The notes under the pieces: generated by a model
The model's database searches: none
What the model saw: the letters and a program-made list of their open reading frames with translations, nothing else
Told to the model about the DNA's origin: nothing
Position numbers and translations under genes: made by a program
DNA from: Bodo saltans
Taxonomy: Eukaryota > Euglenozoa > Kinetoplastea > Eubodonida > Bodonidae
NCBI GenBank assembly: GCA_001460835.1
Contig: CYKH01000420.1
Coordinates: forward strand, 62,149-126,148
DNA length: 64,000 nt
Direction: 5' to 3'
Part shown: positions 47,689 through 56,534 of the stretch, piece by piece
Layout: the number at the start of each line of letters is the position of its first letter
Numbering within the stretch: the stretch's first letter is position 1

Positions 47689-48711
47689 ATGCCACCAAAA
47701 AAGCCGGTAGCGCCAGCTCCAGTCGCTGCTGCTGTCGATACTCGCACTCCGTTAGAAATCGAATACGACCTTGCGGTTGAGAGCATTGTTGCTCTGAACG
47801 ATCAACTGCAACGCTGTAAAGATGGTATCCTAGAAATGGCCACCCTCGCCGCAAAGATTCGAGGACTCGAAATGGACCTCCAACCAAAGGAAATAGAACA
47901 GAAGAATGTTCAAGCTGCATTCTCAAAGCTCGTCGAGGCAGCGTCAGGTTTGAAGCGCCCTGTTGGCATGCTTCGAACTCAAGCTGCCGCAGCAGCTGCG
48001 ATACAAGACGACATTGCCGCCGCCGCTGCTGCAGAAACGCCAGTTGTTGCCGCTGGTTCCGTATCGCCTGTCCAGCCAGGATCTCGGCCAGGGACTGTGC
48101 CCGCGCCGATCCTCCTTCCCCCAGCTGGTGCAAACGCCGCTAGTCATGGCGCGGCATCAGCACCGCCAGCGACAGCACCTGCAGATGACTTCAACGACAA
48201 AGAAATTCTTCGAATCTTAGGTGCTGCAAGTCGCAGCTTTATGCTGAGTACTCTGCAAGGTCTCTTTGACACTCCTGTCACGTCGTCGGAGAAGAAAGCC
48301 GAACTGGAAGATCGAACTGACCTCGTTGCACTTGCAACCGCGTGCAAGCGTCAAGAAAACGCGAGGCTTGACCCGGACCTCACCTGTCCACTTGGCGTCG
48401 AGCCTTCAGTATTCTTCGACCTCTTGAAATTACGAGCCCAGCGTATCATTGCTGAGCGGTCAGCATCCGATGTCATTGTCCAGTTAAATGAAGCCAAAGC
48501 AGCAGTTCAAAAACGAAAGGATGAGGGTGCTTCAAAGGTGCTGCAGAAGCGCCTTGAGAAACAAATTGAAGATGGACGAAAGCGCGTCTCTGAACTTCAA
48601 AGAGAAAAAGACAGTCAAGAGATGAGTCGTCGCGCAGCGGCGATGCTTGCGCAGCAACATGAACCAACACCATCTCCAACGCCTGCGAAGCCGAAGAGTG
48701 CGAAAAAGTAA
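47689..48711 (+). CDS. Coiled-coil protein with Ala/Pro-rich linker, unknown function
   Basis: The product is 340 residues. After MPPKKPVAPAPVAAA comes a helix at about residues 22-95 (DLAVESIVALNDQLQRCKDG). An Ala/Pro-rich flexible linker follows at about 100-165, then a helical region DDFNDKEILRILGAASRSF, DLTCPLGVEPSVFFDLLKLR and a coiled coil at about 245-320, ending with PTPAKPKSAKK. Lys/Ala/Pro-rich ends of this sort are frequent on axonemal and cytoskeletal proteins, but no family is recognised. A clear tract (TTTCACTTCTCCTTTTCCC...ATAAG) lies just before the ATG. Confidence 0.82.
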   Translation: MPPKKPVAPAPVAAAVDTRTPLEIEYDLAVESIVALNDQLQRCKDGILEMATLAAKIRGLEMDLQPKEIEQKNVQAAFSKLVEAASGLKRPVGMLRTQAAAAAAIQDDIAAAAAAETPVVAAGSVSPVQPGSRPGTVPAPILLPPAGANAASHGAASAPPATAPADDFNDKEILRILGAASRSFMLSTLQGLFDTPVTSSEKKAELEDRTDLVALATACKRQENARLDPDLTCPLGVEPSVFFDLLKLRAQRIIAERSASDVIVQLNEAKAAVQKRKDEGASKVLQKRLEKQIEDGRKRVSELQREKDSQEMSRRAAAMLAQQHEPTPSPTPAKPKSAKK

Positions 48712-48879
48712 CGAGGAGAATTGTGCCTCTGGGTTGCGTGTATGTTTGTACTGTATTGTATAATGTTCGTTTCCAGAAAGTGATTTCGTCTACGAAAAAA
48801 GATATGACTCTGTCATTTCTGAACCTTGATTCGATTCAGTCACTCTTTGCGCCCAGTAACAACACCAACAAAAATAAAA

Positions 48880-49596
48880 ATGATGCGCAATTGTCGCGTG
48901 TCGCTCTTTTCGGCGTTCGCTGTGAATCCCGAAACATCATCAGCCCCTCACGGCCCACCTCGAGGTCTAGTGAATCGATACATCTCTTTAGGTTTGCCTC
49001 CATGGGCAGCGTGGTGCAACCGTGTGAACAAGTACTCCTTGTACCGCATGAGTAACGTGACGGAGCGGTCCTTCCTCCCTAAGCAGCCTCAGGAAATGGA
49101 TGTCATTTGGCTCAATGAGCGTGTCCGTGAGCGTGTACGAACGTCGCGGAATGTGAACAACGTGTACAGGCAGCTGAAGTACCCACATGTGAGAACGGGT
49201 CTCCACCATTCCGATATTTTAGACCACTGGGTGCAGCTACCAATGGTGCAAGCGGCGATGTTTGAAGTGGAAAAGGATGGCGGTTTGGACAATTTCATCT
49301 TGAAAAGACGTGGTATGGAGCTGAAATCGAAATATGGTGAGCGTCTTAGGCGTCACTTACTAGTGCGTCAACGCGAAATCAAAAAGAATTTTGTGCTGCA
49401 GAAGCAAGCCGTTCATCTAGCAGAGCACATCGTATCGGACTGTAACAATGCGCAGAGTTCTGGGAAGGAAGCTGTTGAAAACGTCTTCCAGCAATACGGA
49501 ATTGATCGCAAGCAGTTCCTGAATGAACTTGCTCGGAAGGTCTACGAGGATTCCAAGAGACAACAGCAAGATGATGAAGATGTTGACGAGGTGTAG
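48880..49596 (+). CDS. Mitochondrial large-subunit ribosomal protein bL28m-like
   Basis: The product is 238 residues from ATG 48,880; the ATG three bases later is equally usable. The segment GLDNFILKRRGMELKSKYGE followed by RLRRHLLVRQREI matches the extension typical of mitochondrial L28 (animal form LDHFILKTP...LCSKFGMDLKR). Upstream, SLGLPPWAAWCNRVNKYSL and an Arg-rich NERVRERVRTSRNVNNVYRQ fit the L28 core loosely. The N-terminus is a plausible presequence. The C-terminus is acidic (QQQDDEDVDEV). The protein would sit in the mitoribosomal large subunit. The assignment rests on the extension motif and would gain from a profile search. Confidence 0.75.
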   Translation: MMRNCRVSLFSAFAVNPETSSAPHGPPRGLVNRYISLGLPPWAAWCNRVNKYSLYRMSNVTERSFLPKQPQEMDVIWLNERVRERVRTSRNVNNVYRQLKYPHVRTGLHHSDILDHWVQLPMVQAAMFEVEKDGGLDNFILKRRGMELKSKYGERLRRHLLVRQREIKKNFVLQKQAVHLAEHIVSDCNNAQSSGKEAVENVFQQYGIDRKQFLNELARKVYEDSKRQQQDDEDVDEV

Positions 49597-49775
49597 TTGA
49601 GTGTGTGGTTTCGGCTCTCTCACAAAAAAGAAAAAAATGCAACTGACATCTCTTTGAGAGTTTCGTTTTCTCATGTGATTTGAAGTATCACACTACATCG
49701 TGCATCTCGCTCCTGACCTTCTTTTGTCTCAACAACAAGAACGATTGTCACAAACAGAAAAGGGACAAAGGAGGA

Positions 49776-50621
49776 ATGTTGAAGCGAACACTCGCGCTAC
49801 ACTTTGTAGAATACGTTCCAAAGAGAGCGGTGAATGCGTTTCCTTCAGCGTCCATTTTAGCACGCAGCACACAACAAACGAAATCTATCCATGAGGGCAC
49901 TGCCCTCTTCAGAGAAACTGAGCGTGGTGCGCAGCGTGCAGATCTGGAGCAAGAAAGAAGAGGCTTCTTCTCGGTACCAAAACTCAATTACCCTGTATTG
50001 AGTGGCGTCTCGCCCGTCCTTAGTTCCAAGCAGTTCCGCTACGTCTACGACGTGCTCCATCACGACATTGTGTCCAAGCTGAACCGCGCCTCTATTGGTA
50101 GTGACGTTGAGGGTCACACTGTGGAAACAGTCATCCGTCAAACGTCCTTTGACGCGCTGAAGAGCCACATTCACACACCGGCGTGCGAGCACTTCAATTA
50201 TTGCTTCTTCTACAACTCCCTTCGCCCGTGGGGCACGTCCATGCCAAGTTCTTTCCGTGATGCGGTGACGCTTCAGTTTGGAAACGCCGACTCTCCTTCC
50301 GCTACCATTGAAAAGCGCTTTCTCCAGGCGGCGTCGACGCTGCAGTCACGTGTTGGGTGGGTCTACCTCGTGTCGACTTCCACAGGAGTTCTTGACGTTG
50401 TCGCGTTCGAACATGGCACTTCGCCCTTAGCCAATGACCTGATCCCTCTGTTGGGCCTCAGCGTTAATGAATCCACGTATTTTATGGACTACAGCACTGT
50501 TGGTCCTGGTGGCTTGGAAGCATACGTAGCGAACTTCTTTAAAGGATGCAATTGGTCGCTCGCGAGCAGGTATTTTGCGGACACCACGGAAGGAAAGGGT
50601 GGCCCAGAACCCAATTTTTGA
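49776..50621 (+). CDS. Iron/manganese superoxide dismutase-fold protein without metal site (mS42/mS43-like mitoribosomal protein)
   Basis: The product is 281 residues from ATG 49,776, with a mitochondrial-type N-terminus (MLKRTLALHFVEYVPKRAVN). The SOD fold can be followed: YVYDVLHHDIVSKLN (first ligand helix, His kept), EHFNYCFFYNSLRPWG where the enzyme has FNHSFYW (ligand His replaced by Tyr142), VGWVYLVSTSTGVLDVV, and PLLGLSVNESTYFMDY where the enzyme has DVWEHAYYxDY (Asp and His replaced by Ser229 and Ser233). Three of four metal ligands are gone, so dismutase activity is not expected. Kinetoplastid mitoribosomes are known to contain SOD-like small-subunit proteins, mS42 and mS43; this is probably one of them, but I cannot say which. 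Confidence 0.85.
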   Translation: MLKRTLALHFVEYVPKRAVNAFPSASILARSTQQTKSIHEGTALFRETERGAQRADLEQERRGFFSVPKLNYPVLSGVSPVLSSKQFRYVYDVLHHDIVSKLNRASIGSDVEGHTVETVIRQTSFDALKSHIHTPACEHFNYCFFYNSLRPWGTSMPSSFRDAVTLQFGNADSPSATIEKRFLQAASTLQSRVGWVYLVSTSTGVLDVVAFEHGTSPLANDLIPLLGLSVNESTYFMDYSTVGPGGLEAYVANFFKGCNWSLASRYFADTTEGKGGPEPNF

Positions 50622-50785
50622 TCCTCATGGTGGAAATCTCACGACGTTTGGAAAGTTGACCAAAAAAAACTCTTCTTTTTATTGGCCAAGAGGTTATTTT
50701 TCCCCGTTGCTGATGTTGGTTAGTGACTTAAGCGATCAACGCAACGTTCTTACGACACTCATGTTGTCTTTATTGAACTGCAAAG

Positions 50786-50845
50786 CACAAGGTACTCTTC
50801 TTTTCTTTTCTCCCCTCCCATGTCGCGATCATTTTGTCCTTCTAG
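50786..50845 (+). promoter_or_regulatory. Probable trans-splice signal, overlapping the longest frame
   Basis: A strong CT tract (about 50,796-50,819) directly abuts the ATG at 50,820, and the first downstream AG after it is TTCTAG at 50,844-50,845. If that AG is used, the ATG at 50,820 is outside the mRNA and translation would begin at 50,979. Confidence 0.5.
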
Positions 50846-52637
50846 CCGATCCATTCCAACGTCCTCCAGTGCTGACTTCGTGGGAGGGCATTCCACAGCC
50901 GTCCTGCACGCAACGTCAGATTTTGACAAAGTTGTGAGGCGTCACAACCGTAATGCGTTTACATATCTCGGCAAGTCAATGTCATCGCAGCAACAGCACC
51001 ACAACACGTCCCGAAGTGGTGTGAACCTTTCCGTGCGCCTGTCGCCAATTCATCAAAGAAGAAGTCATACCTCACAAGACGCTCCGCAGCAAGTCCACGC
51101 GACTCAGTCCGATGTTGAGGAAGTCACAACAAGGCCAAGCTCAGCTCAGGTTGGTACATCGTACAAGGACGTCGATGCAGCTCACGTGCCAGCCTTGGCG
51201 ACCACCTTCGGAGACCATGTGACGTTTGTGCTCACCCAACAGGCTGAGGTGCCTGCAGCCGTCACCGACCCGCCGCAACCATCTTCATTCGCATCCCTTG
51301 CCCATCTTCACCACGAAGACTCTTCTGTGTCCCTCCTCTCTGCCAACCCCACAGCATCGATGGGTTCGTTTCATCGTCAACCCTACACCGCTAATAAGTA
51401 TTACAGCACCAGTGACGCTCAACTTTCTCGGTGCGAAAGCGTTGTCTCCCCTCAGTATGATGGCACCTACTTTCCTCACAATCGAGTACGCCCTCGCACG
51501 TATCTTAACACAACCGTTGGCTTCGCCAGCGAATACACGGAGGAACGGAAACGGTACGAGAGTCGAACAGATGTAGAGATGCAACAAGAGTTGATCCATG
51601 AGTCGTCATTCTGGCGCGCAAACATCAATGACGATGCTGTGGTGGCGAGATCGAATTCACCTTTGCGGCCAGGCGATTCGATTGCTCACAAGATTGAAAA
51701 TAGTAAAAAGCTCGCCAACTCGAAATTCCTCACAAAAGTACGACAATACATGGCGTCTGTTGAAGTGCTGATGGAGCAGGAAAATGAAGCGAGCCGCAAG
51801 GCAGCAGAGGCAGCTGCTATGGAACGCAAGCGTATGTCCGAATGGGCGTCTGCAAATCCTTTCTCTGCGGGCGGAGTCCTTGACAAGACATTTACTAACA
51901 TTGCCAAAGACGTTGTCGAACCAAAGTTCTCGTCCCTCGCGAACCGCTATTACAGTATTACGTATCGAAATCGCCAGATTGATATTGACCTCAAGGAAGG
52001 TTTCGTCGTCAAGCTGGAGCACAGTGTCTTTCGCCTCCAGTCTATCATGTCGTACAACGAATTTGTGGTGGTGTACCGCCAGTTTCATCGCTATGCAACT
52101 CCGAACCAATTCTTAACGATTGCTCAGATTCCAAAGAATGGCTGGGTGTTTATTGACAAAGTCATCAAAACTCTGATCACGAGGAAAATTGACAAGAACA
52201 AGAGCGGTAAGATTCAACTTCCAGATCTTATTAAGCATTTGTTTCCTGCCATGACCATGCCAGAAATTCTCATTGCAATTCCCGCGTACGAAGAGCAGTA
52301 CTTGAAGTTTATCGACAAGAAAGTGTACCTCTTTCTGGACACCATCGACCCGGACAAGGTGAATCACTTTGGCGTCGTATTCTCTATTGTGGACAAACAG
52401 GGCAACGGGCGCGTTACTAGGCAAGAGTTTGTGGATAACATGCCGATTGATCGTGACGTGTCGAATGATGAATTGGATGAAATTCGTGCCTTCCTCGTCG
52501 ATTTGTTTGATCGCAACGCGAGGCGTGATATGAATGAGAAGTTGGAGCTTGTGGGTGAACCGTATTTGGACCTTGATAATTTGGCAAGCGCGCTGTCCAT
52601 TTCACGTTACAATATCTACGGCGGAACGATCATGTGA
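50820..52637 (+). CDS. EF-hand-like protein with disordered N-terminus
   Basis: The longest form is 605 residues; the next in-frame ATG (50,979) would give 552 and is favoured by the splice signal. Residues 1-290 are Ser/His/Gln-rich and disordered, with IAHKIENSKKLANSKFLTKV marking the start of the folded half. A helix-rich region precedes EF-hand-like loops at about residues 456-470 (DKNKSGKIQLPDL) and 522-536 (DKQGNGRVTRQEF), each with D-x-[NQ]-x-[SN]-G spacing. A third partial unit carries DLFDRNARRDMNEK. Calcium binding is plausible for the first two loops. There is no membrane segment. A cytoskeletal or flagellar role is possible but unproven. Confidence 0.85.
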   Translation: MSRSFCPSSRSIPTSSSADFVGGHSTAVLHATSDFDKVVRRHNRNAFTYLGKSMSSQQQHHNTSRSGVNLSVRLSPIHQRRSHTSQDAPQQVHATQSDVEEVTTRPSSAQVGTSYKDVDAAHVPALATTFGDHVTFVLTQQAEVPAAVTDPPQPSSFASLAHLHHEDSSVSLLSANPTASMGSFHRQPYTANKYYSTSDAQLSRCESVVSPQYDGTYFPHNRVRPRTYLNTTVGFASEYTEERKRYESRTDVEMQQELIHESSFWRANINDDAVVARSNSPLRPGDSIAHKIENSKKLANSKFLTKVRQYMASVEVLMEQENEASRKAAEAAAMERKRMSEWASANPFSAGGVLDKTFTNIAKDVVEPKFSSLANRYYSITYRNRQIDIDLKEGFVVKLEHSVFRLQSIMSYNEFVVVYRQFHRYATPNQFLTIAQIPKNGWVFIDKVIKTLITRKIDKNKSGKIQLPDLIKHLFPAMTMPEILIAIPAYEEQYLKFIDKKVYLFLDTIDPDKVNHFGVVFSIVDKQGNGRVTRQEFVDNMPIDRDVSNDELDEIRAFLVDLFDRNARRDMNEKLELVGEPYLDLDNLASALSISRYNIYGGTIM

Positions 52638-52814
52638 TTTTATTATTTTGAAGGCAGGTGGGCACAACCCTTGTACATTCGTGAAAGTTTACGTTCACCT
52701 CATTCCTCAAACGAAAATGACAATGGACACCATATGCAAAGATATTCTTCTTTTGATTATTGTTTTTTTTTGATGATTGTTGTTTGTTTTTTAAACAAAG
52801 AGATCACTAAGATC

Positions 52815-53129
52815 ATGATTGGAGCTCGCGCGCCGCGTCATGTGTATGCCGGTTCCATCGTGAACCATTCAACAAGTGAAAAGCACGTCACTGTCTCATA
52901 CACAATGCCCGACGGTACGACTGACGTTGTTCATCTGACTGTTCCCGCTCACGGCACAGTTGCCATTGAGCAGCGCCTTATCAAACAAAACCTTGCGACA
53001 CTGACCGGCCACGTGTCGACCGTAGAGGTGGAAGGGAAGAACACCGTTCACGAACCATTCCGCGGTGTCAACAGTCCCGTCAAGCAGTACAAGTTTGAGA
53101 TCGGCGAAGACGGTTCACTTGTAGAGTGA
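52815..53129 (+). CDS. Small protein, first of a tandem paralogue pair
   Basis: The product is 104 residues from ATG 52,815. It is all-beta in appearance: APRHVYAGSIVNHS, VTVSYTMPDGTTDVVHLTV, PAHGTVAIEQRLIKQNLATL, TGHVSTVEVEG, and SPVKQYKFEIGEDG. It aligns end to end with the next gene, sharing APRHVY, PAxGxxAIxQRL, TLTGHV and SPxK at the same spacing. There is no signal peptide or membrane segment. The family is not recognised. The single-domain beta-sandwich look is inference from the strand pattern. The longer open frame upstream passes through a T-run and is UTR. Confidence 0.82.
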   Translation: MIGARAPRHVYAGSIVNHSTSEKHVTVSYTMPDGTTDVVHLTVPAHGTVAIEQRLIKQNLATLTGHVSTVEVEGKNTVHEPFRGVNSPVKQYKFEIGEDGSLVE

Positions 53130-53330
53130 CGGATTTTTCGTTCAAGGTTTCTTTTCACCCAGTTTCGTTCGACTTTGCGTCCCAAACAGTATTTGCTCAG
53201 GTTATTTTGAAAACGCTTTAAACTATTTTGGCTTTGCAGAATCGGCACGATTTCTTCTTTAGCATCTGTCGTTAGTTTATCGTTATTGAACAAGGGTCTT
53301 AAATCATCAAGCAAGGAAAACAACACAATC

Positions 53331-54024
<694 letters not shown>

Positions 54025-54283
54025 ACGTGCAGCTGATGTGTGTGTACAGTGCACAATGCGTTACCTTACGCGGGATGTGTGATTACACCCCTTCGCAAGG
54101 ATCACCACCGCTCCTTGCGCTAATGAAATTTGTGAGACGATGACAACAGAAAAGTGAAATCTGCTGTGGATAACAAACAAAGCTCCTTTTGACAAGAACT
54201 TATCGATGGTTGCATCTAACGTTCACGCTCGTTTCTGCAATCAATTCATCCCTCTAACTTTTTTCGAAAGTTAATCGATAAAA

Positions 54284-55492
54284 ATGTCTGAGACCCAAGA
54301 AGTCGGAGACGTGCACAAGAAGCTTGTCTTCTCCTTCATCCGAATGCTTCAGTCCGTGAAGACTGCTTCAAAGGATAATATTGAGGGTGTGTGCCACGCT
54401 TTGGCGCATGAGTTCGATGTTGATGCTGGTGGCGTCGGTGGTGTTCACGATAGCGACCTGGACATCGTGAAAGTATTCCAGCAAGCACTCGAAGATAAGC
54501 AGAAGAATCTCACCCCTGAGAAGGATGAGAAGTTCGCGGCGTTCGTAGATCTGCTTGCGAAGAAGGGATACTTCAACGGTGCAGAGCCTGGCACGGACGA
54601 CCACAACACCCGCATGGCGAAGGCTCGCGATAGGTTCAACCAGCGTAACAACCCGTATGAAGGACTGTCTGCCGACCAACTCAAGACCAAGGGTAACGAG
54701 CTGATGGGTCAGTCCAAGTACAAGGAAGCGATTGCCTACTACACCAAGGCGATTGAACTTGAGCCCACCAACCACATCTTCTTTGCCAACCGCGCCGCAG
54801 CTCACACGCACATCAAAGACTACCGCCTTGCCATTATGGACTGCGAGAAGTCCATTTCTATCAACGAGAACTACTCCAAGGCGTTCTCTCGCCTCGGCAC
54901 TGCGTTGTTCTACGACGGCAATTACACTCGCGCTGTCGATGCGTACACTAAGGCGTCCGAGCTGGAGCCGGAGAATGAGAGCTACAAGGCAGACCTGAAG
55001 CAGGCTGAGGAGAAGCTCAAGGCTAGCGGCCAGGCAGTACCATCCATGGGTGGTATGCCAAACATGTTCGGTGGTGGCGCTGGCGGCATGCCAGACTTCA
55101 GCCAAATGTCGCAGATGATGCAGAACCCCGCATTCATGAACGCTGCCACACAGATGATGCAAAACCCCGAGTTCAGCAGCTTGGTGGCCAACATGGCCGG
55201 CAAGTTCGGTGGTGGCGGCATGCCCAACCCCGAGGAGCTTAGCCGCTTCATGCAGCAACAGGGTTCGGGTGCACGAGAAACTGACGAAGAGGGCAATCTC
55301 GTGACACCATTTGGTAAAATCAACAAAGGTAAGCTTGAGCAGCTCCAGCGTGAGGAGGTGGAGCGTAATCCCAAGTTCGCTGGAATCATGGAAGATGTTC
55401 GCGTCAACGGCTTCGCTGCATTCCAAAAGTACATGGGTGACCCGGAAGTGATGTCGCTGATGATGAAGTTCCAGGGTCTGATGGGCCAGTGA
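54284..55492 (+). CDS. SGT: SGT, small glutamine-rich TPR co-chaperone
   Basis: The product is 402 residues. The N-terminal dimerisation domain (about 1-105) has VFSFIRMLQSV and FAAFVDLLAKKGYF. The central TPR domain (about 125-245) has three repeats: ADQLKTKGNELMGQSKYKEA, HIFFANRAAAHTHIKDY and YSKAFSRLGTALFYDGNY. The C-terminal region is Gly/Met-rich (FGGGAGGMPDFSQMSQMM, NPAFMNAATQMMQNPEF), with a second STI1-like segment ending MGDPEVMSLMMKFQGLMGQ. SGT binds the EEVD tails of Hsp70/Hsp90 through its TPRs and hands tail-anchored proteins to the GET pathway. The additional C-terminal DP-like domain (NPKFAGIMEDVRVNGFAAF) makes it longer than the human form (about 313). C-ending codons dominate, consistent with high expression. 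Confidence 0.95.
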   Translation: MSETQEVGDVHKKLVFSFIRMLQSVKTASKDNIEGVCHALAHEFDVDAGGVGGVHDSDLDIVKVFQQALEDKQKNLTPEKDEKFAAFVDLLAKKGYFNGAEPGTDDHNTRMAKARDRFNQRNNPYEGLSADQLKTKGNELMGQSKYKEAIAYYTKAIELEPTNHIFFANRAAAHTHIKDYRLAIMDCEKSISINENYSKAFSRLGTALFYDGNYTRAVDAYTKASELEPENESYKADLKQAEEKLKASGQAVPSMGGMPNMFGGGAGGMPDFSQMSQMMQNPAFMNAATQMMQNPEFSSLVANMAGKFGGGGMPNPEELSRFMQQQGSGARETDEEGNLVTPFGKINKGKLEQLQREEVERNPKFAGIMEDVRVNGFAAFQKYMGDPEVMSLMMKFQGLMGQ

Positions 55493-55645
55493 GTGACCCA
55501 ACACGAGGCAGTGGAAATTTGATGATTTGCCAATTATTAAGTTGTAGGCTTTGGATGGTTGATGTTATCTTTTAATTTCTTGTAGTGCCGTTTCTCGAAA
55601 CTGAAATATGCTTGCTTGACCCACTTATCCCTAAAGTACTGATAC

Positions 55646-56269
55646 ATGGCCAACGACAGCAACAGCCCACCCTCTTCCCCCCGAAGCGGTGGAAACAGCC
55701 CACGTGCGGTGCGAGGTTGCAGCGAGCGCTTGGCAGGACTCCGGCCGAAAACGCCGCCAATCCTTCCCGACCTTGCTCCAACAAAACACATTACCAAAGA
55801 GGAGCTTGAACGGCATATTCACAACGTCTATGATGTGCCGGTGGAGAATAGAAAAAAGAGAGCTGCCACGCTAGCCAACCAGAAGGACCACGATCCTGGC
55901 GCATCCGTTCTAAGTAGCGGAAGTGCCAGCCTTCAACGAACTGCAGCTGAGGTGCAAGAAATTATTGTCCGACTTAGCGAAGAGCAGCTCCGAGAGAAAG
56001 TCTCGAGTGGCCAGCAACTGCAACTTCGCTACGAGCAAAACTACCGCATTCGCAATAAGACACAAATTAACGACCCTTCTGACAAGGACTCACTCTCGCC
56101 TCGTGAAGTGCAGACCAGCGTCGATCGCCTCTATCGCGGCTCGATGGAAAAAGGACGTGAGAAGATGCAAGCCTTGGTGAAGCAGTACTGTCCTGTGAAG
56201 GTGTCACCGCGCAGAACTCGCCAAGAGATTAACGATGCTGCGGTTCGGATGTCAAAAGGAGAGAAGTAA
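55646..56269 (+). CDS. Unknown protein with two copies of a ~25-residue motif
   Basis: The product is 207 residues. A Ser/Pro-rich N-terminus is followed by ELERHIHNVYDVPVENRKKR at about residues 54-73 and VQTSVDRLYRGSMEKGREKM at about 152-171. These two segments align ([IV]-x-x-[VL]-Y-x-x-x-[VM]-E-[NK]-[RG]-[KR]) and probably form a repeated helical binding unit. A third helix, ELTEEQ-like in style, is seen as IIVRLSEEQLREKVSSG. The protein is highly charged with no membrane segment. I do not recognise the family; a cytoskeletal role is a guess. Confidence 0.8.
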   Translation: MANDSNSPPSSPRSGGNSPRAVRGCSERLAGLRPKTPPILPDLAPTKHITKEELERHIHNVYDVPVENRKKRAATLANQKDHDPGASVLSSGSASLQRTAAEVQEIIVRLSEEQLREKVSSGQQLQLRYEQNYRIRNKTQINDPSDKDSLSPREVQTSVDRLYRGSMEKGREKMQALVKQYCPVKVSPRRTRQEINDAAVRMSKGEK

Positions 56270-56480
56270 ACGCCACACGCATGCACATTCCACGCAGCAA
56301 ATGGGTGATTTGCAATTCTACTTCGGCGATGTAATCTTTAGTGTGCAAAGTGAAGGTCTAAACCTTCAGCAGCGCGTGAGCAGCGCCAACGCTCAATACT
56401 CAACTTGTTGTGTACAAAACAAAACTCATGTAGAATTCCCTTTCTGTTACGCTCTGTCTTGTGCGCTCATTCATAGCTTG

Positions 56481-56515
56481 TTTTGTTTTTTTCCCCTAAG
56501 CGGCCCCTCTCGCAG
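56481..56515 (+). promoter_or_regulatory. Probable trans-splice acceptor
   Basis: A long T/C tract (TTTTGTTTTTTTCCCCTAAG, AG at 56,499-56,500, and CCCCTCTCGCAG, AG at 56,514-56,515) lies 20-35 bases before the ATG at 56,535. Confidence 0.65.
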
Positions 56516-56534
56516 GCTTGAAAGAGCGAGGCAA

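Noticed and set aside
54368-55504. 378-codon minus-strand frame opposite SGT
   Set aside because: Shadow of a strongly codon-biased gene; no family features, and all real genes run on the + strand.
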